Origin: Hydnum rufescens UP504 | Lineage: Eukaryota > Basidiomycota > Agaricomycetes > Cantharellales > Hydnaceae | Assembly (NCBI GenBank): GCA_014904985.1 | Contig: MU129080.1 | Span: 115,611 to 137,848 of the forward strand | Direction of reading: 5' to 3' | Length of the DNA: 22,238 bases | In this document: piece by piece, positions 10,641 through 19,944 of the stretch | Layout: the number at the start of each line of letters is the position of its first letter | Position numbering within the stretch: position 1 is the stretch's first letter | Notes under the pieces: model-generated | Databases searched by the model: none | What the model saw: the letters and a program-made list of their open reading frames with translations, nothing else | Told to the model about the DNA's origin: nothing | Program-made: the position numbers and the translations under genes

Positions 10641-10907
10641 TCTTCACCATTGCACCACCAGTTTGGTCAATTCAGCACTTGTTTGTTGGGTATAATGCAT
10701 GGGAATAAGCTTTTGTAGGTTTTGGTGATATTGGATTATTCAATGCCATGATAAGATACAATGTAGCAAGAAAATATAACGTAGGGACAGGATCATAGCA
10801 ATGAGTGGCAATGAGAATCCATGGAACTTCCTGGCCACTCTAGATCCTTTTCAATGGCAAAAAGAATCCTACAAGAATCCAGCAAGAATCTGGGCTCAGA
10901 ATCCGGA

Positions 10908-10928
10908 TTCTTGCAACCGAACAGGGCC
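10908..10928 (-). repeat. Harbinger right terminal inverted repeat
   Basis: Reverse complement of 6643-6663 with two mismatches, directly followed by the TTA target duplication. Confidence 0.9.
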
Positions 10929-10931
10929 TTA

Positions 10932-11018
10932 ACTCTTGCTACATCAAGACTTAAGCCAATCCACCTCAGTTCCACTCTGGGTGTCTGTGTAGGCCTTTCC
11001 CATTCCTCCACTTGAACA
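10932..11018 (+). repeat. 3' LTR of the Copia element, second part
   Basis: Starts actcttgctacatcaag and ends ccacttgaaca. All 87 bases are identical to the matching part of the solo LTR (5573-5659). The TTA at 10929-10931 is the duplicated Harbinger target. The next bases, gaata, would be the outer Copia target duplication, but the matching left copy was lost with the 5' end. Confidence 0.92.
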
Positions 11019-11480
11019 GAATAGGGGTGAAAATCAACTTGAAGGGGATGAAACTGAGGGAGGAGAGGAGAGGCTTTCTGAGCAATTTTCAAGGGTCTGG
11101 AGCAGTTCTGGGGGGTTGGGAGGCGCCCAGGAGTGCCCGGGAACAATTTCGGGGGATTGGAAGCTTTTTTGGTGGCTAGGGGCCGAATTCACGTATTTTA
11201 GGTGTTTCCGACCAACCGAGGCAACAAATTCACGTATTTTGGGAGTGAATTTGAGCTAAAAATTCGGGTGTTCTTGAGGGAGATCCCGGATGGGCCGGAT
11301 ACCGGTTCACCTAGAGCTCGCGGGGGTCCTCCAATAGTAGCATTTCCGCACTTCTATGAAATCTGGTGTAATATTGAGCTAGCTCGCGGTCCAGTGACGT
11401 AAGAACCAAAACTATGCTACACTACATTTCTTACATTGAACTTATAGCTGCTGAAAGATACAAACCCAACGGAGAATCGC
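11019..11480. other. Spacer between the Copia LTR and the 3' end of the Lon gene
   Basis: No gene seen. CpG becomes frequent from about 11120. A 14-bp direct repeat, aattcacgtatttt, occurs at 11186-11199 and 11227-11240. The right part (about 11400-11480) is probably the 3' untranslated region of the minus-strand Lon gene; it is AT-rich but has no obvious polyadenylation signal. Confidence 0.4.
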
Positions 11481-14400
11481 CTACAGTCTCGATTCCGCAA
11501 TGAAGCCGGTATTGCCATCCCTCCATGACAATACGCCGGGTCCAAACGCCGCATCCAGAGCTTCTCGAACAGTATTAACGAACACAATATCAATCTCGTG
11601 CCGCAGGGGATGTGACCCGAGCTCGTGTTCCACATGCTTTTGGTTCCGCCGGGGAAGAATCACCTTAGTGATACCTGCACGGTGAGCCCCGAGGACCTTC
11701 TCTTTGACTCCACCGATGGGTGTAACGAGGCCTCGTAGCGTGACTTCTCCTGTCATCGCCACATTGGAAGGGATAATGGCGCCAGTCAATAGGGACACGA
11801 GTGCACAGACTAGGTGAGGAGTTAAGAAAACAAGTAAGCCCAAGGAGAACCTAAACTTAAGGCACGACGCACGCACTTATGGTAATACCAGCAGATGGGC
11901 CATCCTTCTTCTGTGCACCAGCAGGGAGATGTAAGTGCACATCAATGGGATCAGGGTGCAAAAGAGGATCATCAGTTACGGAGGTGGTAATTCGGAGAGC
12001 ATATGCATTCGATTTAACCTGGCCCCAACATACAGGTAAGAACTTCAGAACTTGGAACTCGGAGACCAAATTGTGACGCACCCAGCTCAGAGCCAGTTCG
12101 CCGCTCTCACGCAGCACATCGCCGAGTGAACCGGTCAATTTCAGTTTACCAGTGCCGGGGACAAGGATGGTCTCCACAGTGAGGATGCCTCCTTCGCCCT
12201 CACCTTGCACCACCATGCCATTTACTATGCCCTTTCGATCCACTCGGTCCCTCTCCTCCGGATCCCACCACTCTAAGCCGAGGATCTCCTGCAGGTCCTG
12301 GACATCGACAACCTTTTGGTACCCAGAGACAGAGTCATAGGAGGCGGCAACGCCAGGGCCACTGAATTGTTGGTTTGAATCGGCCCATTGCACGGCCTTG
12401 AAGCGTACCACGGATCCGACGTGTCGTTCGAGACTGCGAACACCGGCTTCACGGGTGTAACGCGAGGCGATGTATAACAAAGCTGCATCAGTTATGTGCA
12501 AATGATCAGGCGGCAGCCATTTGCTTTCAATTGCTTTGGGAGTAGAAAGCGTCTCCTGCCAACGAGAGCACGGGTTAGCTGGTTCAGTCTATAAAGAGGG
12601 GATAGATCACTTGGCCATACGCGATATGGATCTTCTCATCATGGGTATATCCTTCACACAAAAAATAAGTCTAGGGCTTGTAAGTCTCTCTGGAATGCAA
12701 ATTTGGAACGAACCGGATAGATAGATGACCTCGCAACGGTCGAGGAGTGGTGCGCTAATCGTATCAAGAGAATTTGCAGTGGCGATAAACAGGATTTGAC
12801 TCAAATCAACGGGCACATTGATATAATGATCCGTAAACGTATGATTCTGCTCGGGATCGAGTACCTCGAGAAGGGCCGCAGAGGGGTCACCATGGAAGTT
12901 GTTATGGCCAACCTTACGGATGGAGAATCATGAGCATGTGACTAAAGGATAGTGTTGAGAGGCTGGACCTTGTCGATCTCATCCCTACATTAACCGAAAC
13001 CAATTAAGGCCCGAACTACCGCATTGCATGATACGTGGACGTACAGCAGAAGCAACATATCTGATCGTCCTGCTTTCCGCAGCGCCTGGATGATGGCACC
13101 CGGGCCACTCGCAACGTATGTTCGACGATGACCTCGGATCTCAGCCTCGTCTCGAACGCCGCCTAGTGATATCCGTTGAAACGGTCTGTGCAAAGCCGTA
13201 GCTATCGACTGGGCGATAGAAGTCTTGCCACAACCCGGAGGACCAACAAGCCTAAGACGAGAGAGGAGTAAGATGGATATTTTTAAGAGTCAGAGAAACG
13301 TAGTGTGTACAATAAAATTGGCCCTTTGTTTCGTTGTAATTGGGCTTCATTAGCAGGATTCGAGGGTGGAATGGAGGTGATTGGGTCTCCCACCACCTCT
13401 TCACCAGTGGGAGCGGTGTTCGGCTCCCTGTTCGCACTCAGGTCTTTGAGCCTAATAACTGCAAGATATTCTATAAGACGCCTTTTGAGCTTTTCAAGAC
13501 CGTAATGATCCGCATCAAGTTGTGCGCGAGCATTTGTGAGGAACGAGGGGTCACGGAGAACAGGGATAGGTGTTGGAGGCTGCAGTTGGTCACTATTCCC
13601 CCAGCGTACACCGGGCCAAGGCAGAGATGTCAACCATTCCAGCTAAGAAACAAAGACGCGTCACTCAAAAACGTTGATAATGTTAAACAAGGTGGCGCAC
13701 ATAATTACGAATGACACCATTTTCCACACTACCCGGAGGGATCCGCTTCAGCCGTTTCCATTCTCTGACGCCCATTTTGCGCTCTTCACTGCCGACCACC
13801 ATCATCTCGATCTTCTTCCTGAGGTCAGATAGTTCATCACCGTCATCTTGATCGTCATCGAGATCTGAAGAACCACTAGACCGCATGGAGTCACCAGAGG
13901 AGCCCCCTGTCATGGGGGTGCCAGGGTAGTTGCCACGAGAAAGCCTGGCGAGTTCCCGCTGTATAGCCTGCAGCTGTTGGCGCCTAGACAAGGGATCACC
14001 ATAAGCCACGAGCCCAGAGGCTTTGCCCAGTGTATACTCACAGAAAGAGCTCCTTCTGTTGCCTGGACAACGACTCTCCCACATCCTGAGAAATTTTCGT
14101 CACCACCTCCGAGATGTCTGCGCGCTTATTAAATATTTCTGCAGCCTTTTTCAGGCGGCCCTCTACATCAGCGATAGAGAGAAATGCTGAAAAGCGAGCC
14201 CTGTTTTGCACTGTTTTGCACATTACTGGAGACTTGAGACTCACCCAACTTGTCCTCCCAGTCCGAGTTAATGAGCCCCATAACCATGTCAGCGAGCCAA
14301 ACTGCACCTTGAGGATTGACATCCTGAATGAGGGATCGAAGTCTTCGCCACACGTCGGAACGATGCCGGCTGCCTGGTCCTGATTGCTGTCCATCTTCCA

Positions 14401-14917
14401 GATCAAGTCTATCCAACAGACGGAGAGCAGCTTGCCGGAAAGCTAGGACGACATCCTTTGATGGGAGATCGCTCTGAGATTCGACTGAAGGGTATGTTAC
14501 GCCGTATTCCTCCAAATCACCCTGGGGATTAGGGGAGGCTGCAGGCGGGTTGGTGAGCTTGATGCGGGACAATCCTTGTAAAGTGAGAATGTAGTGCTGC
14601 TTTGTGGATGGCGAGAGGCCGGACGGGCGAGCTATGCGCATAACTCGGGCAGCTGAGGAGGGCATAAGAGGCTTGAAGCACAGTGGGGGGAATAGGGACT
14701 CACCACAACCCCACTCATGGACAGTGTCTACGCTGGCAAATGGGAAGACACCGACGATGGGGTAGTCCGAATTCTGTGCAAGCTTAATCAGAGGCCGGAC
14801 CAAGTGGTCTGCGATAGGGATGGTGACGGAGAGTACGGGAAGGACTATGATGGGCCCCGAGAGAAAGATACAAGGCAAGACAGGCGGTCGGGGGTGTTCG
14901 AGACGGCGATCGGCCAT
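11481..14917 (-). CDS. LONP2: Peroxisomal Lon protease (LonP2/Pln type), twelve exons, one frameshift
   Basis: ATP-dependent AAA+ Ser-Lys protease of the peroxisomal matrix, degrading damaged or unassembled proteins. Exons on the minus strand: 14917-14704, 14652-14245, 14186-14042, 13983-13701, 13642-13311, 13251-13045, 12984-12969, 12912-12714, 12651-12621, 12555-12082, 12018-11877, 11809-11481. All eleven introns are GT-AG, 51-67 nt, and all phases agree. Domains: Lon N-terminal substrate domain in exons 1-2, helical/coiled part in exons 3-4, Walker [10 protein letters not shown] in exon 6, Walker B LLLLDEIDK across exons 6-7, ATANS sensor in exon 8, catalytic Ser in DGPSAG (about 11887-11904) and Lys in GGVKEK in exon 11-12. 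The last residues are SRL, a type 1 peroxisomal signal, and the start lacks a mitochondrial presequence. The model gives about 926 residues, normal for this family. One base appears missing near 12515, between KQLKANG and LPPDHLHIT; an alternative donor may bypass it. Confidence 0.92.
12511..12520 (-). other. Apparent 1-nt deletion in Lon exon 10
   Basis: On the minus strand the frame giving [11 protein letters not shown] ends at about 12515, and the family's next segment [13 protein letters not shown] continues one frame over. Exon 10 therefore has one base too few for the phases on either side. It may be a sequencing or assembly error, a true mutation, or be bypassed by splicing (donor 10 nt downstream at 12610). 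Confidence 0.7.
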
Positions 14918-15260
14918 TGGGTAGGATAATTTCGAGTGGAATCCTCACACGCACCGCATCGCGGCAATAGCCGGTAACCGGTGGAAACTCCCCCGAATCC
15001 CCAACAATTCAGATACTTCATGGACCAATCTAGTGGATCTAGACCCTATCTAGTCGCGGATGGTTAACCCTGTATTCCCGTGAAAGTACTTGAAGCTGAC
15101 ACTCAAAGGTAGTTAGGCTAGATCCGAAACGGAGATTACTAGTAATTCCGGGGAGATACCTTAGGTCATCACGTGATTTTAGTGAGCCCCAGACACCAGT
15201 CGAAGTGCAGGTCACAGGGGGGCTGTGACCTGTGACCGGCCCCCGTCTAAGCATGTCGCC
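14918..15260 (-). promoter_or_regulatory. CpG-rich upstream region of the Lon gene
   Basis: This region has no plausible gene and keeps CpG until about 15260, so it probably holds the Lon promoter. It contains the palindrome ATCACGTGAT at 15168-15177 (an E-box-like CACGTG core, about 250 bp before the ATG), a ccggtaaccgg near-palindrome at 14971-14981, and a ggtcacag...ctgtgacc inverted repeat at 15210-15230 followed by another tgtgacc. No TATA box stands out. The function of these motifs is inferred from position only. Confidence 0.4.
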
Positions 15261-15899
15261 AGCAACAAGGGCTAGTGCACTCTCAAGAGTTCTGATATGC
15301 CCACCATTCTGCTGCCCTATGCCACTGTTACTGAGATATACTGTACTATACTTTTCTACTGTACTGTACTCTTGTGATTGTGCCATGCTCCTGGTAACCT
15401 TAACCATGTATGGTAAGTGACTTTTGACACCAAAAAGAAAAAAAATGATCAAATCCCCCCTCCCTATACCTCTTCAGTGTACTTGTAAAGTTCTCCTCAC
15501 ATAGCACTGTCTGGTTTGGCAGCCTATGGATGTGCACTGTGAGTCACTTGTACACTGACCTGTACCACAGATCTATGAAGAACTACCTCATGCCCTCATT
15601 GGACAGTATTGTCCCCCCTTGTTGCTTACTGTTGGGGAGCTGCTAGTATGGTCTCTTCCTATTGTCCTCTCATTACAGAAAGAGTCAGCTGTATTTTTTG
15701 CATCCCCCAGCCAGCAACTGCCAAATCAGTCACTCACACCTGACATTATGTCAAAATTTCCTCTTACCCAATCCTCCATCAATCACATTCTCAAGATCAA
15801 ACTGGGGTCTGGGCATTGCTCCATTTGTGTCTCTGTCTCCAATTTGGGCACAGTGTACTTTCCACTCCCTTAGTCTGGGACCCCTTTGAATAGACACAG
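15261..15899. other. CpG-poor stretch without a recognisable gene
   Basis: CpG drops sharply after about 15260. There is a run of tactgta/tactata repeats at about 15337-15372. The short open frames show no motif. It may be the decayed upstream part of the Ulp1-like region that follows. Confidence 0.4.
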
Positions 15900-16196
15900 G
15901 TGGTTACCAAACTGTATTGTTTGTTAAGGCACCAAATGAATCATATGATTTTTGCCCATGAGGTCTTAGGGGGATGGAGGTGACTGGGATGAAGACCAAC
16001 TGTCCCAAACATCACCCTACAGTAAAGAGAATCTCAAAAATTTCAGAGCCAGTTCTTTACTGCCATTTTTTCATCTCCAAGGCCCAATTGGGTTACCCAT
16101 AAGAATCAGGTGATTTATTTGGGACCTTAACTGCCATATTTGGATGGCAATAGTCAATATAATTGGGTACTATGTTATGTGTATACAAAGGGGACC

Positions 16197-16218
16197 CAGC
16201 CTCTATATATAGAGGCTG
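16197..16218. repeat. 22-bp perfect palindrome centred on TATATATA
   Basis: The arms are cagcctctata and its reverse complement. It lies about 50 bp before the open part of the Ulp1-like gene and could be a core promoter element or a hairpin; nothing further supports either. Confidence 0.5.
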
Positions 16219-17094
16219 GTGATCCTGCCTACCACTCCCTGTCTGTGAGGTCTGGAGTGCACTCTTGATTGCTACTGGTATCTGCCAGGCATGGTTGGAG
16301 GCTGCCCAATGGATGGAAATGCTCCCTGATTGCATGCATGATATCTGTCAGCATGCACATGTGAATCTCCTTGTGATTCCCTGGGGGAGCATGGCTCCTC
16401 AGTCCTGCAGTGGTATATTGGGCTTGGTGCACTTCCTTGGGGAACAGTGGTTATCAGATGGCAAGATGGCACAGCAGGTGATGATTTTTCAAGAAGATGT
16501 GGCAAAATATTTGAAGATGGCCTCACAGAGGGTCCAGGAGACTCATTTTGTGCACACAGTGATGGAACACTATCATGACTCAAAAGAGGTCCCTTATGAT
16601 GCTACCACAGTATCACATTATATCTATTCTCTTGGCAAACACACCCATGAGGAATGGCCTTTGTGAATGGGAATCATTTTGTTGCCTTTGCAATTGACAT
16701 GGCCCAGCAACACCTGCTCATTGGAGACTCATTCAATGACCCATTGACAATTAAGAAGGTTGTTGCTGCATTTACTTGGTGGCTTGGCCAGCACTCTTGA
16801 TTGTCACAGGCTTGTCTGGCTTTTCTGTTGGCAGCTTCCCCATTGCAATGCAGACAGATGGGCCATCTTGTGGCATTCTCACTCACAATGCCATTGAGGT
16901 TTACCTTGCTCCAGAACAATTCTCATTAATCAATTCAGATGTCTCAATGAAGCATGCTCAAGTTAATAAGTTTATTTCTATTTCAGACAAACATCTGCAA
17001 GCAGTGAGTGTTGTGTCAAAATTCAATGAATCTTCTCTCACCTCACAGCCACAAACAGACTGGAAATGTTATTCACAAGTCTATGCCATTGTCC

Positions 17095-17210
17095 ATTCCC
17101 TTGTGTCCCATTCCCATGCATCCCACTCCCACTCCTGCACACCCAATTCCTGTTCATCACATTCCTGTGCACCCTGTGCACCCTGTTCTCATGCATCCCA
17201 TTCCAATCAT
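17095..17210 (+). repeat. Degenerate CCCATTCC-type minisatellite within the Ulp1-like gene
   Basis: Short degenerate repeats of the form ccCATtCCcatgcat, cccactccc and ccctgtgcaccc. They encode Ser-His or Pro-Ile-Pro runs depending on frame, and the frame change in the gene occurs here, as expected for slippage. Confidence 0.55.
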
Positions 17211-17894
17211 ATGGGCCAAGTGCCAGGAATCTCATGCTGACAAGAGCTTACTGGATCCTAAGCACCATGCCATGCAATCCTCCCTTTCTGAATATCTCCC
17301 CATAATTATGTGTGAGGAGTATATGGCACAGAATGCCAGAAGCCTCCAAGACATGGCTGAGGATCATCAAAATTGTAAAGCAACCACTACTCTTCTGGAG
17401 GAACACCAGAAGATCAAATTGCAGGAGGATGCCAAGATGTGGAAGCATGCAAGCTGTGCACAGAAGAAGGGAAAGGAGCAAATTGCTGGTCTCTGTGATG
17501 ACAATCTGACAGTAATTCACATCAAGCGGGATCCCACTACTTTGGTATGTGAAATCACTGTTGAATATACCACTCACATACTTGAATATTGAGTACATCA
17601 CCCCTTAGGATGATGGATCCTCCCCCCTGATGTCAACCATTGAAGAGAATGTGTTGAAGTTACCTGCACTCAGCATTGCTCAAATTTCAAGACCTTGGTG
17701 AGAAATCATGGCAGAACATACCAAACTCAGCATAGATCCCTCAAAAGGCAGTCATCCAGAGAGCCAGAAATTTTCAAAAGCAGTACAATGGACAAATTGG
17801 CAGCATCCCATGCTCTGGAGTGCAATTACCTATGCCACAGCTCATGTCCCATTTTGACTTGGTGTTTCTGAGATCTTAAAGATATTTTGGCCTG

Positions 17895-18975
17895 ATGTAC
17901 ACAAGACTTGACTTGTCTGTGATGAATCACTGGATTGATTGGGAAAAATCAGAGCCAGCAGGTGCTCTAATTTGGAAAGATAATGTTCTTGCAAGGGCAC
18001 AGAGAGGCATTCTCAGGTCTGGAAGATCCACAAACAAACCTATCTTGGTAAGGTTTCCCCATGTGTGCCTTGGTCATAGTTGATGTCTAATTCTCTAGCA
18101 ATAAGAGTCAATTTCCTCAGATTGAGGAAGTGGTAAAGACCCAGATCCAAAATGTGCAGAAGTCTGGGGGACCACTTGATATTACCACAGCACATGGCTT
18201 TATGGTTGCTGCAATACAGCATTTTGCACCACACTTGTTTGATCTCAAGACCAAGAAGGGGGACCAGCAATGCTTTCAATGTTTGGAAGCATTCATTTGT
18301 CACTTTTTGTCAAAGAAACTTGTTCTTTCATACTGCCATGTGACTTGGGCTGCTCAGAAAACCCCTGAAGATGCCCCAAGGCAAGGACTTGACATGTTCC
18401 TCCAACCATGCAACTTAATCATGGAGCAACTAGACAAGTTTCTTATTGATTATGAAGCATGCTGTGAAGAAGCATTATATACAGATGAGGAGAAGTGTAG
18501 GCATTTGAACCTGGGTTAAACCTGAACCTAACCTGAACCTAACCTAAGATAGGTTTTCTTCAGGTTTTGCCAATTGAGGAGATTCAGGTTTTGGTTAAGT
18601 TCAGGTTTTGCTCAAATGGCAAAACCTGACCTGAACCTGACTTTGGCAACCATAGTCAGTACACTGTGGTCAAGAGTTGTGTGCATGGGTACAGCAGGAA
18701 TCCTCATGGATCACCCTAATCTATGTACCAGCAGGTTGTATGGGCATTTTCCAGCCCTGGGATGTGGGCATCCAGCATATTTTAAAGCTGATAATTAAGC
18801 ATGCTGCTCATGCTGACATTGTAAATGAAATACTTGCACTTCTTGACAATGGGACTCTTCCAGAGAATATCTTGCTAGACAAGTCTCTTCCATCACTGAG
18901 AGACCATTCACTGCATTGGATTGTCAAGGGATTCAAGAAATTATTGGGGGATCCAGATCTCATACAAAAGGTATG
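17895..18975 (+). pseudogene. DDE_1-type transposase remnant
   Basis: An N-terminal exon (17895-18046) ends in G-R-S-T-N-K-P-I-L before a GTAAGG donor. An intron of about 74 nt ends in tttcctcag at 18120. The next exon (18121-18497) has K-S-G-G-P-L-D-I-T-T-A-H-G-F-M-V-A-A-I and W-A-A-Q-K-T-P, typical of the N-terminal DNA-binding part of basidiomycete DDE_1 transposases. After a 157-bp repeat insertion the frame resumes with SVHCGQE and Y-V-P-A-G-C-M-G-I-F-Q-P-W-D-V-G-I-Q (about 18656-18770), then L-R-D-H-S-L-H-W-I-V-K-G, ending at a GTATGT donor at 18970. The middle of the nuclease core, with its catalytic acidic residues, is missing, so the gene cannot encode an active enzyme. Confidence 0.75.
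18498..18654. mobile_element. Short hAT-like MITE relative in the DDE_1 gene
   Basis: It is made of the same aggttcagg, aacctgaacc and ggttttgcc motifs as the MITE at 1210-1986 and ends in GGCAACCATA, close to the GGCATCCCTA end of that element. The left end TAGGCATTTG is less similar. The flanking 8-mers (gagaagtg and gtcagtac) do not match, so the copy is probably truncated or was rearranged after insertion. Confidence 0.6.
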
Positions 18976-19237
18976 TCATTTTTCATGTCTATGCCAAGCA
19001 ACTCTGACACAAGCCATCAGGCCTTTGAATTATGTGTCATCAACAGTGGCTCATACTCAATCAATCACTCCTACTCATCACTCACATCTATGGAAGCCCA
19101 ATGTCGGAGGGATAAATCCCTATTACATACAATTCACATCACCACCCAACTACCTCCTCAAATGAATCCATTATATTCAATTCAATCTCATCCATTTCCC
19201 ATCATTCCTTTCATTATTACAGGCTGGTCAGTCACAT
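18976..19237. other. Stretch after the DDE_1 remnant, no separate gene
   Basis: AT-rich and CpG-free. It may be an intron of the DDE_1 gene running from the GTATGT at 18970 to ttattacag near 19221. Nothing else is recognisable. Confidence 0.3.
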
Positions 19238-19295
19238 GGGGGACCTAATTTAGGCACCATTTTGGGGGCAGAAAATGGTACCTAATAGGTCCCCC
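19238..19295. repeat. Short foldback hairpin (58 bp)
   Basis: The left arm 19238-19263 starts gggggaccta, and the right arm 19272-19295 ends ctaataggtccccc. They pair with a few mismatches and a loop of about 8 nt. It may be a small MITE or a terminator-like hairpin; no target duplication was established. Confidence 0.6.
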
Positions 19296-19365
19296 AGACA
19301 GTACAGCTGAAATATGGCCATTCCAGTTCATTTTGGCCAATCCATGGCTGTGCTATATTATATAT

Positions 19366-19387
19366 TTATTATTATTATTATTATTAT
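19366..19387 (+). repeat. (ATT)n microsatellite
   Basis: About seven uninterrupted att units, followed by tatatacg and a ccccccccc run at the left edge of the palindrome array. Confidence 0.9.
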
Positions 19388-19512
19388 ATACGTATTATCC
19401 CCCCCCCGGGGTCTGCCACCACAGGGGGGCAGTTCATGGAGGTCACAGGTTTGCAGGTGGTGGGCCAGGTTAATAAATAGCAAATTAGTAGAAGAAAAGT
19501 ACCTTGAATCCA

Positions 19513-19540
19513 CCACACACCCACTGCAGCAGGTGTGTGG
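19513..19540. repeat. Palindrome P1
   Basis: Arms ccacacacccactg and cagcaggtgtgtgg. Two of 14 arm positions do not pair; both are CA versus TG differences. Its unit runs leftward. Confidence 0.85.
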
Positions 19541-19803
19541 CTCATTTGCCCCAGTGGGGGGCCTGGGCTCCATTTGGGCAGACTCTCAAGGGGGTGTTTG
19601 TGGTTTTCATTCATACAGGTGTTTTCAGTTTTCATTTGTGTGGTTGTGCATGATTTTGTTCCCAATTTTCATTCCTGGCATGTTGTTCAGTGGGTTTGTG
19701 GTCTGGGGTCACACCAGGTTCCACTGGCAGGTTGGTGGATTCAGGCTCAGTGGTGTAAGTTTCAGGTGTTAGCTAAAATTAAAAGAATACATACAGTATA
19801 TGG

Positions 19804-19831
19804 CCACACACCCACTGTGGTGGGTGTGTGG
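19804..19831. repeat. Palindrome P2
   Basis: Arms ccacacacccactg and tggtgggtgtgtgg, with two central mismatches. The unit runs leftward. Its intron-like stretch, read on the minus strand, starts gtatgtattc but lacks the Q hairpin. Confidence 0.85.
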
Positions 19832-19944
19832 CCCTATTCTCCTGCTCTTCTGGTCCATGGTTTCATATGGGTGGGGTTTTGTTGGTGGTGTACTTGTTGG
19901 CTTGGCGGTCCATGGGTTTGCACATTGAGGTTGGACAGCTTGAT

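Larger units (their letters stand above)
6643..10928. mobile_element. PIF/Harbinger DNA transposon (4,286 bp) in the Copia LTR
   Basis: The ends are a 21-bp terminal inverted repeat: 6643-6663 starts GGCCCTGTTC, and 10908-10928 is its reverse complement with two mismatches. TTA flanks the element on both sides (6640-6642 and 10929-10931), the 3-bp duplication typical of PIF/Harbinger; GGCC-TGTTCGG-type ends are also typical. Subterminal agattct/agaatct motifs recur at both ends (6690-6815 and 10860-10910) and are probable transposase-binding sites. Inside are a plus-strand SANT-like ORF1 and a minus-strand DDE transposase, the usual two-gene layout, both now broken. Removing the element restores the LTR precisely. 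Confidence 0.93.
15900..17592 (+). pseudogene. Ulp1-like (C48) cysteine protease remnant of a fungal mobile element
   Basis: The longest open piece (16265-16666) ends with a segment like those preceding a Ulp1 domain (ILGLVHFLGEQWLSD). The protease core follows in other frames: NHFVAFAID with the catalytic His (codon 16675-16677), LLIGDSF with the Asp (16726-16728), and MQTDGPSCGI with the oxyanion Gln (16851-16853) and catalytic Cys (16869-16871). The H-D-Q-C order and spacing fit Ulp1/SENP proteases. After it come a Pro/His/Ser repeat (about 17095-17210) and a charged, coiled-coil-like tail (17300-17592). Frameshifts lie near 16660, 16780-16840 and 17100, so it is not translatable as one protein. 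Such domains occur in fungal and plant transposons, where they may process SUMO-like partners. Its link to the DDE_1 gene downstream is only positional. Confidence 0.65.

Noticed and set aside
13305..13714. Plus-strand frames opposite the Lon gene
   Set aside because: Shadows of Lon exons 4-5; the minus-strand exon structure explains the sequence fully.
11481..14917. Mitochondrial Lon (Pim1 type)
   Set aside because: There is no mitochondrial presequence at the start, the N-terminal part fits LonP2, and the protein ends in SRL, a peroxisomal signal.
15039..15452. Minus-strand frame of 137 aa upstream of the Lon gene
   Set aside because: It crosses the CpG boundary and promoter palindromes and has no recognisable motif or codon pattern.
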